In this document: positions 6,549 through 14,759 of the stretch, one piece after another
Numbering within the stretch: position 1 is the first letter of the stretch
How the letters are laid out: the number at the start of each line of letters is the position of its first letter
NCBI GenBank assembly: GCA_015654965.1
Contig: JAATGD010000215.1
Coordinates: forward strand, 1-18,019
From: Hyphomicrobiales bacterium
GTDB taxonomy: Bacteria > Pseudomonadota > Alphaproteobacteria > Rhizobiales > Rhizobiaceae
DNA: 18,019 nt
Direction: 5' to 3'
Notes under the pieces: model-generated
The model's input: the letters and a program-made list of their open reading frames with translations, nothing else
Database searches by the model: none
Told to the model about the DNA's origin: nothing
Made by a program: the position numbers and the translations under genes

Positions 6549-9500
6549 TCACGCCAGGTCCGACATCAGCCCTGCCGCGACAGAAAGCCTTGAGACGGTC
6601 AGATCACCGCCTTCGGTCAATGCCACCATGCGGCTTTTTACGTGATCGATGCGCGCGCCCTCTGCGGCAAACCATGCCCCCGCAGGGTCATTCTCCTTGG
6701 CAAACCGCTTGAGCACTGCAATGGTGATGCCACGGGCCGCCTGCATGATGGTTTCGCTCGCCCGCGACAGCGCCAGACCGTCATAATAATCGACAATCGG
6801 GATCGAACGCGCCGCTTCCTCGATGCGTCCGATACGCAACGCTTCGGAAATACCGAAATACGCCTTTGCCGCCACCACGAGATCTGCTTCAGCGAGATGC
6901 GCGATCAGGGCAATATCGGGCATGAAGCCTGACAATTGCAGATTGGCAAGGCGTGAAGCCAGCTCTTCCGGCGCGCCTTTTTCCATATACGCCGCCTTGT
7001 CGGTGCGGATGGACGTCAACAAGGCTTCCGGCATCAGCTCGCCAAACTGCGGTTTCAGGGTTTTGCGCGCCTGCGCAATCGTTGCCACCAGTTCGCTCAG
7101 GTTGGCGCGTGTGGGATCGTTGCGCAAGACCCATGCCGTTGTCGCCTGCAACATCTCGCCGACGGCATGATAGAACTGGTTCTGCACCTCACCCGATATC
7201 TTGTTATCGAGCGCGTCGATGCCGTCATAGATATCATCGATCGCAAAACCATCACGCACCGCCACGTAGGCGCGGACAATATCGGCGGGTGCCTTGCCCG
7301 TGATATCGGCAAGACGGCTGATGAAGGTGATACCGCCGTGATTGATGATATCATTGGCAAGAAGCGTTGCGATGATTTCCCGTCTCAGGCGGTGATTGGA
7401 GACTTCCTCGGCATAGGTCTTGACCATGCGTTTGGGGAAATAGCCCGTCAGCAGAGAATGGAAATACGGCTCATCCGGCAAGCGGCTCGCCACCAGATCG
7501 TCGGACAGTGAAAGCTTGGCATAAGCGAGAAGAACCGCGAGTTCCGGCCGCGTCAGCGGTTGGCCCGCCTTCTGCCGTTCGGCCAAGAGCGCGTCCGATG
7601 GCAGGTTCTCGACCTTGCGGTCCAGTAGCTTGCGGTTTTCCAGCTCCGCCATGAAACGCGTCTGATAGGGAAGCTCGGCAAGCCCCTGACGCTCGTTAAG
7701 CGACAGTGCGAGGGATTGCAGATAATTGTTGCGCAACACAAGTTCAGACACATCGTCCGTCATGCTGACCAGCAGCTTGTCACGCGCCGCGCGTTTGAGT
7801 TTGCCCGCGCGCATCGCTGCGGCAAGCGCAATCTTGATATTGACCTCGACGTCCGAGCAATTAACGCCAGCGGAATTATCGATGGCATCCGTATTGTTGC
7901 GACCGCCAGCCAGCGCATATTCGATGCGCCCGCGTTGGGTTACGCCAAGATTGGCACCCTCGCCGATCACCCGTGCCCGCACATCGGAGCCGGTGATACG
8001 GATGGCATCATTGGCGCGATCACCTACTTGCGCATCGCTTTCGCCCGACGAGCGGATATAGGTGCCGATACCGCCAAACCACAGAAGATCGACCTTGGCT
8101 TTGAGGATTGCCGTCATGATCTCCTGTGGGGTCGCCGTCGTCTTGCCAAGATCAATCGCTGCTGCGGCTTCCGCCGACAAGGTTATGGTCTTCTGGTTAC
8201 GACTATAGATACCGCCGCCAGCCGACAATTTTGAGCGATCATAATCCTGCCAGCTTGAGCGCGGCAGGTCGAACAGGCGCTTGCGCTCGGCAAAACCAGT
8301 CGCTGCAACCGGATCGGGATCGATAAAAATATCGCGATGATCGTAAGCCGCAACGAGCCTGATCTGCCCGGATAACAGCATGCCATTGCCGAACACATCG
8401 CCTGACATGTCGCCAACGCCGACAACGGTGAACGGCTCGGTCTGGATATCGGTGCCAAATTCACGGAAATGCCGTTTTACCGCTTCCCATGCGCCGCGGG
8501 CCGTAATCGCCATGCCCTTGTGATCGTAACCGGCAGAGCCGCCGGATGCGAAAGCATCATCGAGCCAGAAATCATGCGCCTGACTGATCGCATTGGCCGT
8601 ATCCGAGAAGGTCGCCGTGCCTTTATCGGCGGCGACGACGAAATAGGGATCATCCTGATCGTGGCGCACGACATTTTTGGGCGGAACAACATCGCTGTCA
8701 TGGATATTATCAGTCACCGACAGAAGGGTTGAGATGAAAATCTTGTAGGCGTCGCGACCTGCCTCAAAAATGGCATTGCGATCACCAATGGGCAGTTTTT
8801 TGGGATAAAAGCCGCCCTTCGCGCCTGCGGGAACGATCACGGCATTCTTGACCTGCTGCGCCTTCACCAGCCCCAGAACTTCCGTTCGGTAATCCTGTGC
8901 GCGGTCCGACCAGCGCAGGCCGCCACGCGCCACCGCACCAAAGCGCAGGTGCACGCCCTCCACGTCCGGCCCATAGACGAAAATCTCGCGATAGGGACGC
9001 GGATCGGGCAGCCCCTCCACCAGCCGTGGATTGAGCTTGAAAGCAAGGCTGACAGGCAGCTTGCCGTTCGCATCGGGCGCATAGGCATTGGTGCGCAGGG
9101 TTGCTTCGATCAGATTGCGGAACCGGCGCAATATCTGGTCGTCGTCGATGCTCGGCACACCCAGCAAAGCCATTTCGATACCATCGATGAGTTTCTTCTC
9201 AGTGGCATCGCGACGCTTGGCCTGCGGATTGAAACGCAGGTCGAACAGCGCATAAAGATCGCTGGCAATATCCGGGTAGCGATTGAGCGCCGCCGCAATA
9301 AGACCTTGCGAATAGGCAATGCCCGCCTGTTGCAGATAGCGGCCATAGGAACGCAGGATCATGATCTGGCGGGTGTTGAGCCGTGCCGTCTGCACAAGCG
9401 CGTTATAGCCGTCATTATCCGCCAGCCCTTCCCAGACGGTGCGGAACACATCTTCGAGCATCTCGCCTTCATCGGAAAGATCGACCGGCGCGCCATAGGC

Positions 9501-11333
9501 ATTCACAAGCTGCATGTCGTGCAAATAAACCGCAGCACCATCCTTGTCGGCATGTGGCAATTCGATGGTCTGCTCGCTGATGACGCGAAAACCCATATTT
9601 TCCAGAAGCGGCACACGCTGCGACAGCACCACCGGCGCGCCATGGTGATAGAGTTTTAGCGAAACACCATCCGGCCCGTCGGTGCGGTAGCGATAGAAAT
9701 CCACGAAAAGCGGCGCTTGCGCGCCCAATGCAGCAATGCGTTGCGCGTCGACCAGCGCTTCGGATGCGGTAAAGACTTCGCGATAGGAGGGCGGGAAACC
9801 TGCCGCCAGTGCAATCGTTGCAGGATTGGCATTGTCGGCGCTTTCACGCACTGCATCTTCCCATGTCCGCACGATCTCGCGAATTTGCGCTTCCATCGCT
9901 TCGCGTCCGATATCCGGTCTGGAACGGTCGGTGCGACGGATGACATATTGCACGCGCGTCAGCCCGTTTTGCAAAAATACCGGATGAAATTCAAAACGAT
10001 CGCCGCCATAGACATCAACCAGATAGCGGCCGATTTTCTCACGCACGACTGAATCGTAGCGATCACGCGGAATATAGACCAGCACGGTCGCAAAACGCCC
10101 GAAACGATCAAGGCGCGGAACGGCGCGCACACGCGGACGCTCACCAAGCGCCAGGATCAGTTCGGCATTGGTGGTGAGATTTTCCGTATCGATCTGGAAA
10201 AGTTCATCACGCGGATATTCTTCCAGCACATTGAGAAGCGCCTTGCCGGAATGGTCTTCCCGGTTGAAACCAAGATGCCTGACCACGGCATCGACTTTCG
10301 AGCGAATGAAGGGAATGCCCGAAACCGTACTGGTATAGGCGACCGAGGTGAAAAGGCCGACCAGACGCAATTCGCCGATGGCTTCTCCTTTTGCCCCGAA
10401 AATCTTCACGCCGATATAATCGAGATAAGAGCGGCGATGAACCAGCGACAGCGAATTGGCCTTGGTCACGATCAGCGGCTCGGCACTGTCGAGAAATTCC
10501 GTGACCTCGCGCGGCGTTACCGTATCGTCCCCCTCTTGTCTTAGGACGCGCACATCGTCATCGCTGAGGATGCCCAGCGTTTCCTTGTGCGCAACCAGTT
10601 CGCGCTTGTCACCCTTGCCCTTGAATGTCAGTTCACGCATGCCGAGGAAGATAAAGCGGTCGTCATGCAGCCATTCGAGAAACGCGACGGCCTCCGGCAT
10701 GGCGGCATTGCCTGTCAGTTCATAAACACGCCTGTAATCGGCAATGGCGTCATCCAGACGCTTGAGCATCGGCTTCCAGTCAGCAACGGCAGCACGAACC
10801 TGTTTCAACACGCGCTTGAGCGCATCGGTCAGATCGGCTCTGGACTGCTTGTCGAGGGCGGGCAGATGAATCTGCACAAGGCTCACGCGCTCAACACCCT
10901 TGGCGGGGGCAAGCTGCGAAGCTTCGCCTAAAATCGTAAGCCCGTCCTTCTCCCGCACCATATCGAGAACCGGGTGAACGACCATGAAAATCTGGCTGAC
11001 ATGATCGTTCAACTCGCCCATGATCGAGTCAAGCAGGAAGGGCATATTGTCGTTGACGATGGAAATGACGCTGACGGAACGTCCGTGGCGCTCGATATTC
11101 TGATCGACGCTGATTATGCTCTTGCCCTTGCGCCATGATGAGAGCGCTTCATAGCCATATTGGGCGGATTTTTCGAGTGCTGCCGGCTCGTAGGCCGCGA
11201 GATCTTCGGGTGGTGCCCATTCAAAGAGAAGCTGCGAAAAGGCATTCAGCGCCTTCGGCTTGCCCCCCTTCTTTTCCCCCTTGCCTGCCTTGGAATTCGT
11301 TCCCTTGCTCGACCGGTCCTGCTTTGCAGTCAC
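6549..11333 (-). CDS. NAD-specific glutamate dehydrogenase, large (about 180 kDa) type
   Basis: A 1594-residue cytoplasmic enzyme that oxidatively deaminates glutamate to 2-oxoglutarate and ammonium with NAD+ (EC 1.4.1.2), mainly for glutamate and amino-acid catabolism. It belongs to the very long bacterial GDH family, whose usual size is about 1580-1620 residues. The long N-terminal part carries regulatory ACT-like regions (for example VSVISIVNDNMPFLLDSIMGEL). The catalytic domain has GGLRWSDR near residue 800 and PAGAKGGF near 835 with the substrate-binding Lys. The NAD-binding VGVGDMSGDVFGNG is near 970, followed by GEGANLGVTQRGRIEYA. The longest frame opens with TTG at 11360, but GTG at 11333 has AGGGAG 8 nt upstream and is preferred. 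The first 30 residues are Lys/Gly-rich and look disordered. No frameshift or truncation is seen. Such enzymes are often allosterically controlled, but nothing in this sequence tells which effector. Confidence 0.95.
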   Translation of the reverse strand: MTAKQDRSSKGTNSKAGKGEKKGGKPKALNAFSQLLFEWAPPEDLAAYEPAALEKSAQYGYEALSSWRKGKSIISVDQNIERHGRSVSVISIVNDNMPFLLDSIMGELNDHVSQIFMVVHPVLDMVREKDGLTILGEASQLAPAKGVERVSLVQIHLPALDKQSRADLTDALKRVLKQVRAAVADWKPMLKRLDDAIADYRRVYELTGNAAMPEAVAFLEWLHDDRFIFLGMRELTFKGKGDKRELVAHKETLGILSDDDVRVLRQEGDDTVTPREVTEFLDSAEPLIVTKANSLSLVHRRSYLDYIGVKIFGAKGEAIGELRLVGLFTSVAYTSTVSGIPFIRSKVDAVVRHLGFNREDHSGKALLNVLEEYPRDELFQIDTENLTTNAELILALGERPRVRAVPRLDRFGRFATVLVYIPRDRYDSVVREKIGRYLVDVYGGDRFEFHPVFLQNGLTRVQYVIRRTDRSRPDIGREAMEAQIREIVRTWEDAVRESADNANPATIALAAGFPPSYREVFTASEALVDAQRIAALGAQAPLFVDFYRYRTDGPDGVSLKLYHHGAPVVLSQRVPLLENMGFRVISEQTIELPHADKDGAAVYLHDMQLVNAYGAPVDLSDEGEMLEDVFRTVWEGLADNDGYNALVQTARLNTRQIMILRSYGRYLQQAGIAYSQGLIAAALNRYPDIASDLYALFDLRFNPQAKRRDATEKKLIDGIEMALLGVPSIDDDQILRRFRNLIEATLRTNAYAPDANGKLPVSLAFKLNPRLVEGLPDPRPYREIFVYGPDVEGVHLRFGAVARGGLRWSDRAQDYRTEVLGLVKAQQVKNAVIVPAGAKGGFYPKKLPIGDRNAIFEAGRDAYKIFISTLLSVTDNIHDSDVVPPKNVVRHDQDDPYFVVAADKGTATFSDTANAISQAHDFWLDDAFASGGSAGYDHKGMAITARGAWEAVKRHFREFGTDIQTEPFTVVGVGDMSGDVFGNGMLLSGQIRLVAAYDHRDIFIDPDPVAATGFAERKRLFDLPRSSWQDYDRSKLSAGGGIYSRNQKTITLSAEAAAAIDLGKTTATPQEIMTAILKAKVDLLWFGGIGTYIRSSGESDAQVGDRANDAIRITGSDVRARVIGEGANLGVTQRGRIEYALAGGRNNTDAIDNSAGVNCSDVEVNIKIALAAAMRAGKLKRAARDKLLVSMTDDVSELVLRNNYLQSLALSLNERQGLAELPYQTRFMAELENRKLLDRKVENLPSDALLAERQKAGQPLTRPELAVLLAYAKLSLSDDLVASRLPDEPYFHSLLTGYFPKRMVKTYAEEVSNHRLRREIIATLLANDIINHGGITFISRLADITGKAPADIVRAYVAVRDGFAIDDIYDGIDALDNKISGEVQNQFYHAVGEMLQATTAWVLRNDPTRANLSELVATIAQARKTLKPQFGELMPEALLTSIRTDKAAYMEKGAPEELASRLANLQLSGFMPDIALIAHLAEADLVVAAKAYFGISEALRIGRIEEAARSIPIVDYYDGLALSRASETIMQAARGITIAVLKRFAKENDPAGAWFAAEGARIDHVKSRMVALTEGGDLTVSRLSVAAGLMSDLA

Positions 11334-11383
11334 GCCGGATACTCCCTGTCTTGATGGCAATGCACGTCAACCTAGCAGATAGA

Positions 11384-11445
11384 AAATTTCTTTCGATGAC
11401 AAAACATTGAAACCGCGAGAAAAAATCCGTGAATGAAAGAAATTT
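11384..11445 (-). promoter_or_regulatory. Spaced 11-bp inverted repeat upstream of glutamate dehydrogenase
   Basis: AAATTTCTTTC (11384-11394) and GAAAGAAATTT (11435-11445) are perfect inverted copies separated by 40 nt, beginning about 50 nt upstream of the gdh start. They could form a long-range hairpin in the mRNA leader or be paired binding sites for a regulator. No promoter consensus is clear between them. Confidence 0.35.
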
Positions 11446-11490
11446 CGTATTCAATCCATTTAATTCAGAACAAAACTGCGGGAAAAATTC

Positions 11491-11502
11491 GCAAAATTTT
11501 GC
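11491..11502. promoter_or_regulatory. 12-bp perfect palindrome, candidate operator
   Basis: GCAAAATTTTGC is a complete 12-bp palindrome in AT-rich DNA about 160 nt upstream of the glutamate dehydrogenase start and 84 nt past the stop of the TPM gene. Its form suits a dimeric DNA-binding protein, but I cannot assign one. Confidence 0.3.
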
Positions 11503-11586
11503 AATATGCTGCGTGGCATTCGACCAGTTGTCACCCAGCTTTACGTAAGCGTCATATCGAGCGGATTCGGGCAAAAATCAGCCACC

Positions 11587-12228
11587 TCAAAGTTCGATCA
11601 GATGATCGTCCAGTTCGTTGATAGTATGGCTGCCCACGGGGAAATGCTTTTCGAGCAATTTGCCCGCCTGATCGATCGCCAGCACAAATCCTTCCGCCAC
11701 TTGCCTGCGGGACGCATGGTGAATGAGGCTTGCGACAATATCGTTCCACTCGTCCTGCTCGACGCGCGCATGGATACCCGCATCAGCAATCACTTCGGCA
11801 TAATGCTCGGCCATGGAGACGAACAGCAGGATACCCGTGCGATGTTCGGTAATGTGCACATTGCGCGCCAGAAACTGTTGCAGCGCATTGAGATGCGCGC
11901 GCTTGTAGCGAATACGATGCGGCACCAGCAAAAGCCGGATCGACGGGAAAAACCACAAGAGCAGCATGGCGGTAATGAAGGCCGCGAGAACCGCAAGCCC
12001 GAACATCGGCAGGCGGATATCGAACCAGTACCAATGCGCCAGAAATGCCGCGATCACGGAAGCAATCAGAATGCCGCAGGTCGCGACAAAACCGGCGGCA
12101 AAGAAATAGTCGTCGCTGGAACGCGCCAGCACGGCATAAATCTCGCCGCTCGTATTGGCTTCCGCCTGACGGATGGCCTCGGCAATGCGCTGGTGATCCT
12201 GCTCGCCGATAAGGTTTTTCGCTGTCAC
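11587..12228 (-). CDS. Membrane-anchored TPM-domain protein
   Basis: A 213-residue protein, last of the lemA operon. An N-terminal stretch (residues 1-40, with AEANTSGEIYAVLARSS) begins a TPM-type fold. It is interrupted by two transmembrane helices (about 42-64 and 74-94), then the domain continues (HRIRYKRAHLNALQQFL, then RTGILLFVSMAEHYAEVIAD, typical of TPM proteins) to the C-terminus. TPM domains are named for TLP18.3, Psb32 and MOLO-1; their molecular role in bacteria is not settled, though some have phosphatase activity. The frame is open further upstream, but the GTG at 12228 has a perfect AAGGAG 6 nt away that overlaps the stop codon of the preceding gene, so translation is probably coupled and the upstream part is noncoding in this frame. 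Confidence 0.82.
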   Translation of the reverse strand: MTAKNLIGEQDHQRIAEAIRQAEANTSGEIYAVLARSSDDYFFAAGFVATCGILIASVIAAFLAHWYWFDIRLPMFGLAVLAAFITAMLLLWFFPSIRLLLVPHRIRYKRAHLNALQQFLARNVHITEHRTGILLFVSMAEHYAEVIADAGIHARVEQDEWNDIVASLIHHASRRQVAEGFVLAIDQAGKLLEKHFPVGSHTINELDDHLIEL

Positions 12229-12238
12229 GACCGTCTCC

Positions 12239-13096
12239 TTACCAGCTACCCGAGGCACCGCCGCCACCCGACGAGCCGCCACCACCGGAGAAACCGCCGC
12301 CACCGCCACCGGATGACCATCCGCCGCCGCCCGAAGACCAGCCACCACCGCCACCTGAACCGCCGCGGTTGTTGTAATCGACGACCATGCCGAGCCATTG
12401 ATACTTGCCGGGCGCGATCTTGCGGCCGAAAATCGGCGTCAGGATCGACATGCCGAAACCGCCGAAGAAGATCAGGCACCAGAAGGTGATGAAAATGACG
12501 AAAACCCAGTCGGTGTCGCCCGAAGCGGAACTTGTCTGGGCATTACGTCTGGCCCGCGCTTCGAGTTCTGCACCATCGCCCGAAAGGACGGACACGATAG
12601 CATCGACGCCCTGCACGACACCGCCGGAATAATCACCGTTGCGAAATTCGGGGATAATCGTGCCATTGATGATGACGCTCGAAAGCGCATCGGTCATGGT
12701 GCCTTCCAGACCATAGCCGACCTCGATGCGCACCTTGCGGTCATTGGGGGCAACAAGCAGGAGAATGCCGTTGTTTTCCTGCTTTTGTCCCAGCGCCCAG
12801 GCACGAAACAACCGATTGGCATAGGTTTCAATGTCTTCGCCATTCAGGCTTGGAACCGTCACCACCACCACCTGATCGGATGACTTTGCCTCGAAATCCG
12901 CGAGTTTCTGTACAAGCTGCTGGCGCTGGGCCGGATCGATGATCCCGGCATCGTCCACGACACGACCACTCAGAACTTGCGTAGGCTTTACCGCCTGCTG
13001 CGCATAAACGCCGTTTGCGGCAAAAGCCGCACACAGAAACAGGAGGAGTGCCACAACCATTCGTGGCCCTTTCAGACCACGAACCATCTCACGCAT
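12239..13096 (-). CDS. Exported TPM-domain protein with Gly/Ser/Trp-rich tail (YgcG-like)
   Basis: A 285-residue protein. The N-terminus is a signal peptide (basic residues, then VVALLLFLCAAFAANGVYA, cleavage near residues 32-34). The TPM domain follows: GRVVDDAGIIDPAQR, QVVVVTVPSLNGEDIETYA, NNGILLLVAPNDRKVRIEVG, then a DYSGG loop. One transmembrane helix (WVFVIFITFWCLIFFGG) precedes a short linker and a C-terminal tail of about 40 residues that is almost only Gly, Ser and Trp (coding positions about 12242-12366), ending in Trp. Such tails are usual in YgcG-type proteins found beside LemA. The start is uncertain: GTG 13114 and ATGs at 13096, 13087 and 13060 are in frame and none has a clear Shine-Dalgarno except weakly AAAGGG before 13060. 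The codon at 13096 keeps a basic n-region. Confidence 0.82.
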   Translation of the reverse strand: MREMVRGLKGPRMVVALLLFLCAAFAANGVYAQQAVKPTQVLSGRVVDDAGIIDPAQRQQLVQKLADFEAKSSDQVVVVTVPSLNGEDIETYANRLFRAWALGQKQENNGILLLVAPNDRKVRIEVGYGLEGTMTDALSSVIINGTIIPEFRNGDYSGGVVQGVDAIVSVLSGDGAELEARARRNAQTSSASGDTDWVFVIFITFWCLIFFGGFGMSILTPIFGRKIAPGKYQWLGMVVDYNNRGGSGGGGGWSSGGGGWSSGGGGGGFSGGGGSSGGGGASGSW

Positions 13097-13125
13097 GGGA
13101 AGCAAAGCCACCACGAAAAACCCGA

Positions 13126-13752
13126 TCAGTTGTTGAAGTTGACCTGTGGGGCGCTCTGGCTTGCCGCATCGGCGCTAAAGGTCTGCATCGGCTGCGCATC
13201 GCGGAACCAGATCCATGTCCAGATCATCGTCGGCATGGTCTTGATGGCCGTATTATAAACGCGCACGGCTTCGATATAATCGCGACGTGCGACAGCAATG
13301 CGGTTTTCCGTGCCTTCAAGCTGCGATTGCAGAGCGAGGAAATTCTGGTTCGCTTTCAGATCAGGATAGCGTTCGACCACCACCATCAGGCGGGAAAGCG
13401 CGCTGGTCAGATTGGCCTGATTGTCCTGGAACTGCTTGAAGAGCTCGGGATTATTCAAGGTTTCCGGTGTGATCTGCACCTGTGTCGCCTTGGCGCGCGC
13501 ATCGATCACCGCTTGCAGCGTATCCTTTTCGTGCGCGGCATAGCCCTTTACGGTTTCCACCAGATTGGGCACCAGATCAGTGCGACGCTGATACTGGTTC
13601 TGCACTTCGCTCCACGCGGCCTTGGCCCGTTCTTCATTGGTGGGGATGGTGTTGAAGCCGCAAGCCGAAAGCAAGGGCACCAGAACAGCCAGTCCCAGAA
13701 CGGTCAGGACACGGCGCACAGAGAAAGACGTCGTAGCGATTGATGCCGACAT
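13126..13752 (-). CDS. LemA-family lipoprotein
   Basis: A 208-residue member of the LemA family, mostly long helices exposed outside the cytoplasm. The family core is clear: NTIPTNEERAKAAWSEVQNQYQRR, DLVPNLVETVKGYAAHEK, the VIDARAKA segment, ANLTSALSRLMVVVERYPDLKAN, FLALQSQLEGTENRIAVARRDY and VRVYNTAI. LemA proteins usually begin with a signal-anchor; this one has a lipobox (PLLSAC, Cys31), so it should be a lipoprotein. The ATG at 13752 is chosen because AGGAG lies 6 nt upstream (13759-13763); the longer frame to 13827 lacks such support. It is the first gene of a three-gene operon with two TPM-domain proteins, a pairing seen widely in bacteria and linked to the envelope, but with no defined reaction. 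Confidence 0.9.
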   Translation of the reverse strand: MSASIATTSFSVRRVLTVLGLAVLVPLLSACGFNTIPTNEERAKAAWSEVQNQYQRRTDLVPNLVETVKGYAAHEKDTLQAVIDARAKATQVQITPETLNNPELFKQFQDNQANLTSALSRLMVVVERYPDLKANQNFLALQSQLEGTENRIAVARRDYIEAVRVYNTAIKTMPTMIWTWIWFRDAQPMQTFSADAASQSAPQVNFNN

Positions 13753-13905
13753 GATGTTCTCCTGAAACGGGTTCTGCTCACAGAACCGTAAGAAATGGTC
13801 GTCGCCCCCATATGCATTCACATACAATGCGGGCCATTAAATCAGCAAGATAGATAGTTTTTGCCCAAGGTCCAGTCGATTCACGATTGATGACGCAAGC
13901 ACATG

Positions 13906-13936
13906 AAAAAAGCGGCGGATTGCTCCACCGCTTTTC
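13906..13936 (-). terminator. Intrinsic terminator of the ffh-rpsP operon
   Basis: AAAAGCGGCGGA (13908-13919) pairs with TCCACCGCTTTT (13924-13935), 12 bp with a single wobble, around a 4-nt loop. On the minus strand the stem ends in a run of six T. It lies about 25 nt after the rpsP stop, so the transcript should end here and lemA needs a separate promoter. Confidence 0.85.
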
Positions 13937-13958
13937 ATAAAGGCAAATCGCGAAATGA

Positions 13959-14375
13959 TTATTCGCTTGCAGCTTCTTCAGCAGGCGCTTCCGCAGCGGC
14001 GGTAGCGGCAGCCGCTGCTTCCGCAGCCTTGGCAGCGGCGTCTTCTTCAGCCTGCTTGGCCAGAGCGACGCGCTCCTGTGCCTTCTTGCCCGGTTCACCC
14101 TTGGTCGGGTTGGAGCGGGCCGGACGCTTGGCAACGCCAGCCTGATCAAGGAAGCGCAGAACACGGTCGGTTGGCTGTGCGCCCTGCGAAATCCAATGCT
14201 GGATACGCTCGGCGTCGAGCTTTACGCGCTCGGCATCCTTGGGCAGAACCGGGTTCCACGAACCAACGGCTTCGATGAAGCGGCCGTCACGCGGTGCGCG
14301 CACGTCAGCAACAACGATGTGGTAGTAAGGGCGCTTCTTGGAGCCAGCGCGGGCAAGGCGGATTTTCAGAGCCAT
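13959..14375 (-). CDS. rpsP: 30S ribosomal protein S16
   Basis: A 138-residue ribosomal protein needed for assembly of the 30S platform/body. The first 80 residues are the conserved S16 core: MALKIRLARAGSKKRPYYHI, VVADVRAPRDGRFIEAVGSW, NPVLPKD and ERIQHWISQGAQPTDRVLRFL. The rest is a lysine-containing linker and an Ala/Glu-rich tail (AAKAAEAAAAATAAAEAPAE), making it longer than the 82-residue E. coli protein; such tails are common in alphaproteobacteria. A purine-rich AAAGGAAG lies just upstream of the ATG. It follows the chorismate mutase gene by 67 nt and is closed by a strong terminator. Confidence 0.97.
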   Translation of the reverse strand: MALKIRLARAGSKKRPYYHIVVADVRAPRDGRFIEAVGSWNPVLPKDAERVKLDAERIQHWISQGAQPTDRVLRFLDQAGVAKRPARSNPTKGEPGKKAQERVALAKQAEEDAAAKAAEAAAAATAAAEAPAEEAASE

Positions 14376-14425
14376 TGTTTTCTTCCTTTAGTCAATTTGC
14401 TTTACCCGGAAGGGCAAATGATAGC

Positions 14426-14439
14426 GCCACCTTGGTGGC
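14426..14439 (-). promoter_or_regulatory. Small hairpin between chorismate mutase and rpsP
   Basis: GCCACC (14426-14431) and GGTGGC (14434-14439) form a tight inverted repeat directly after the chorismate mutase stop. On the minus strand it is not followed by a T run, so it is not a standard terminator. It could stabilise or process the message between a low-expressed enzyme gene and a highly expressed ribosomal gene. Confidence 0.3.
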
Positions 14440-14442
14440 TGT

Positions 14443-14754
14443 TTAATTGCCGCTGTGATTGGCAGCGGTATGCTCATGATGCCGAATGACTTCCCGGACG
14501 ATGAAGTTCAGGAACTTTTCAGCAAAATCAGGATCGAGATTGGCATCGGTTGCCAGCGCGCGCAGGCGCTCCACCTGACGCTTTTCACGCGCCGGGTCGG
14601 CTGCGGCTAGTCCGCGCTCGGCTTTCAGGACACCGACCGCCTTCGTGCAACGAAAACGCTCGGCCAGCATATGAATGAGTGCTGCATCGATATTGTCGAT
14701 GGAAGCACGCAACGCAACAAGTTCAGCAGGTATCGTGTTCTGTTGATCTGTCAT
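14443..14754 (-). CDS. Chorismate mutase, AroQ type
   Basis: A 103-residue all-helical enzyme converting chorismate to prephenate (EC 5.4.99.5), the branch step to phenylalanine and tyrosine. The spacing of active-site residues equals that of the E. coli P-protein mutase domain: Arg16, Arg33, Lys44, Asp53, Arg56 and Glu57 here correspond to Arg11, Arg28, Lys39, Asp48, Arg51 and Glu52. The last active-site residue (Gln88 in E. coli) has no clear Gln counterpart in FIVREVIRHHEH; a Glu or His seems to be there. It has no fused dehydratase or dehydrogenase domain. The ATG at 14754 starts 5 nt past the ffh stop; a GTG at 14763 overlapping that stop is the alternative. Both imply coupling to ffh. 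Its presence between ffh and rpsP is functionally odd. Confidence 0.9.
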   Translation of the reverse strand: MTDQQNTIPAELVALRASIDNIDAALIHMLAERFRCTKAVGVLKAERGLAAADPAREKRQVERLRALATDANLDPDFAEKFLNFIVREVIRHHEHTAANHSGN

Positions 14755-14759
14755 GCTCT

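Noticed and set aside
12229..12354. Upstream extension of the second TPM gene
   Set aside because: It overlaps the Gly-tail-coding part of the preceding gene in another frame; the GTG at 12228 has a perfect AAGGAG.
11506..12489. A 327-codon plus-strand frame opposite the TPM genes
   Set aside because: It is antisense to two well-supported genes; its His/Arg-rich end is simply the reverse of the Gly-rich tail-coding repeat.
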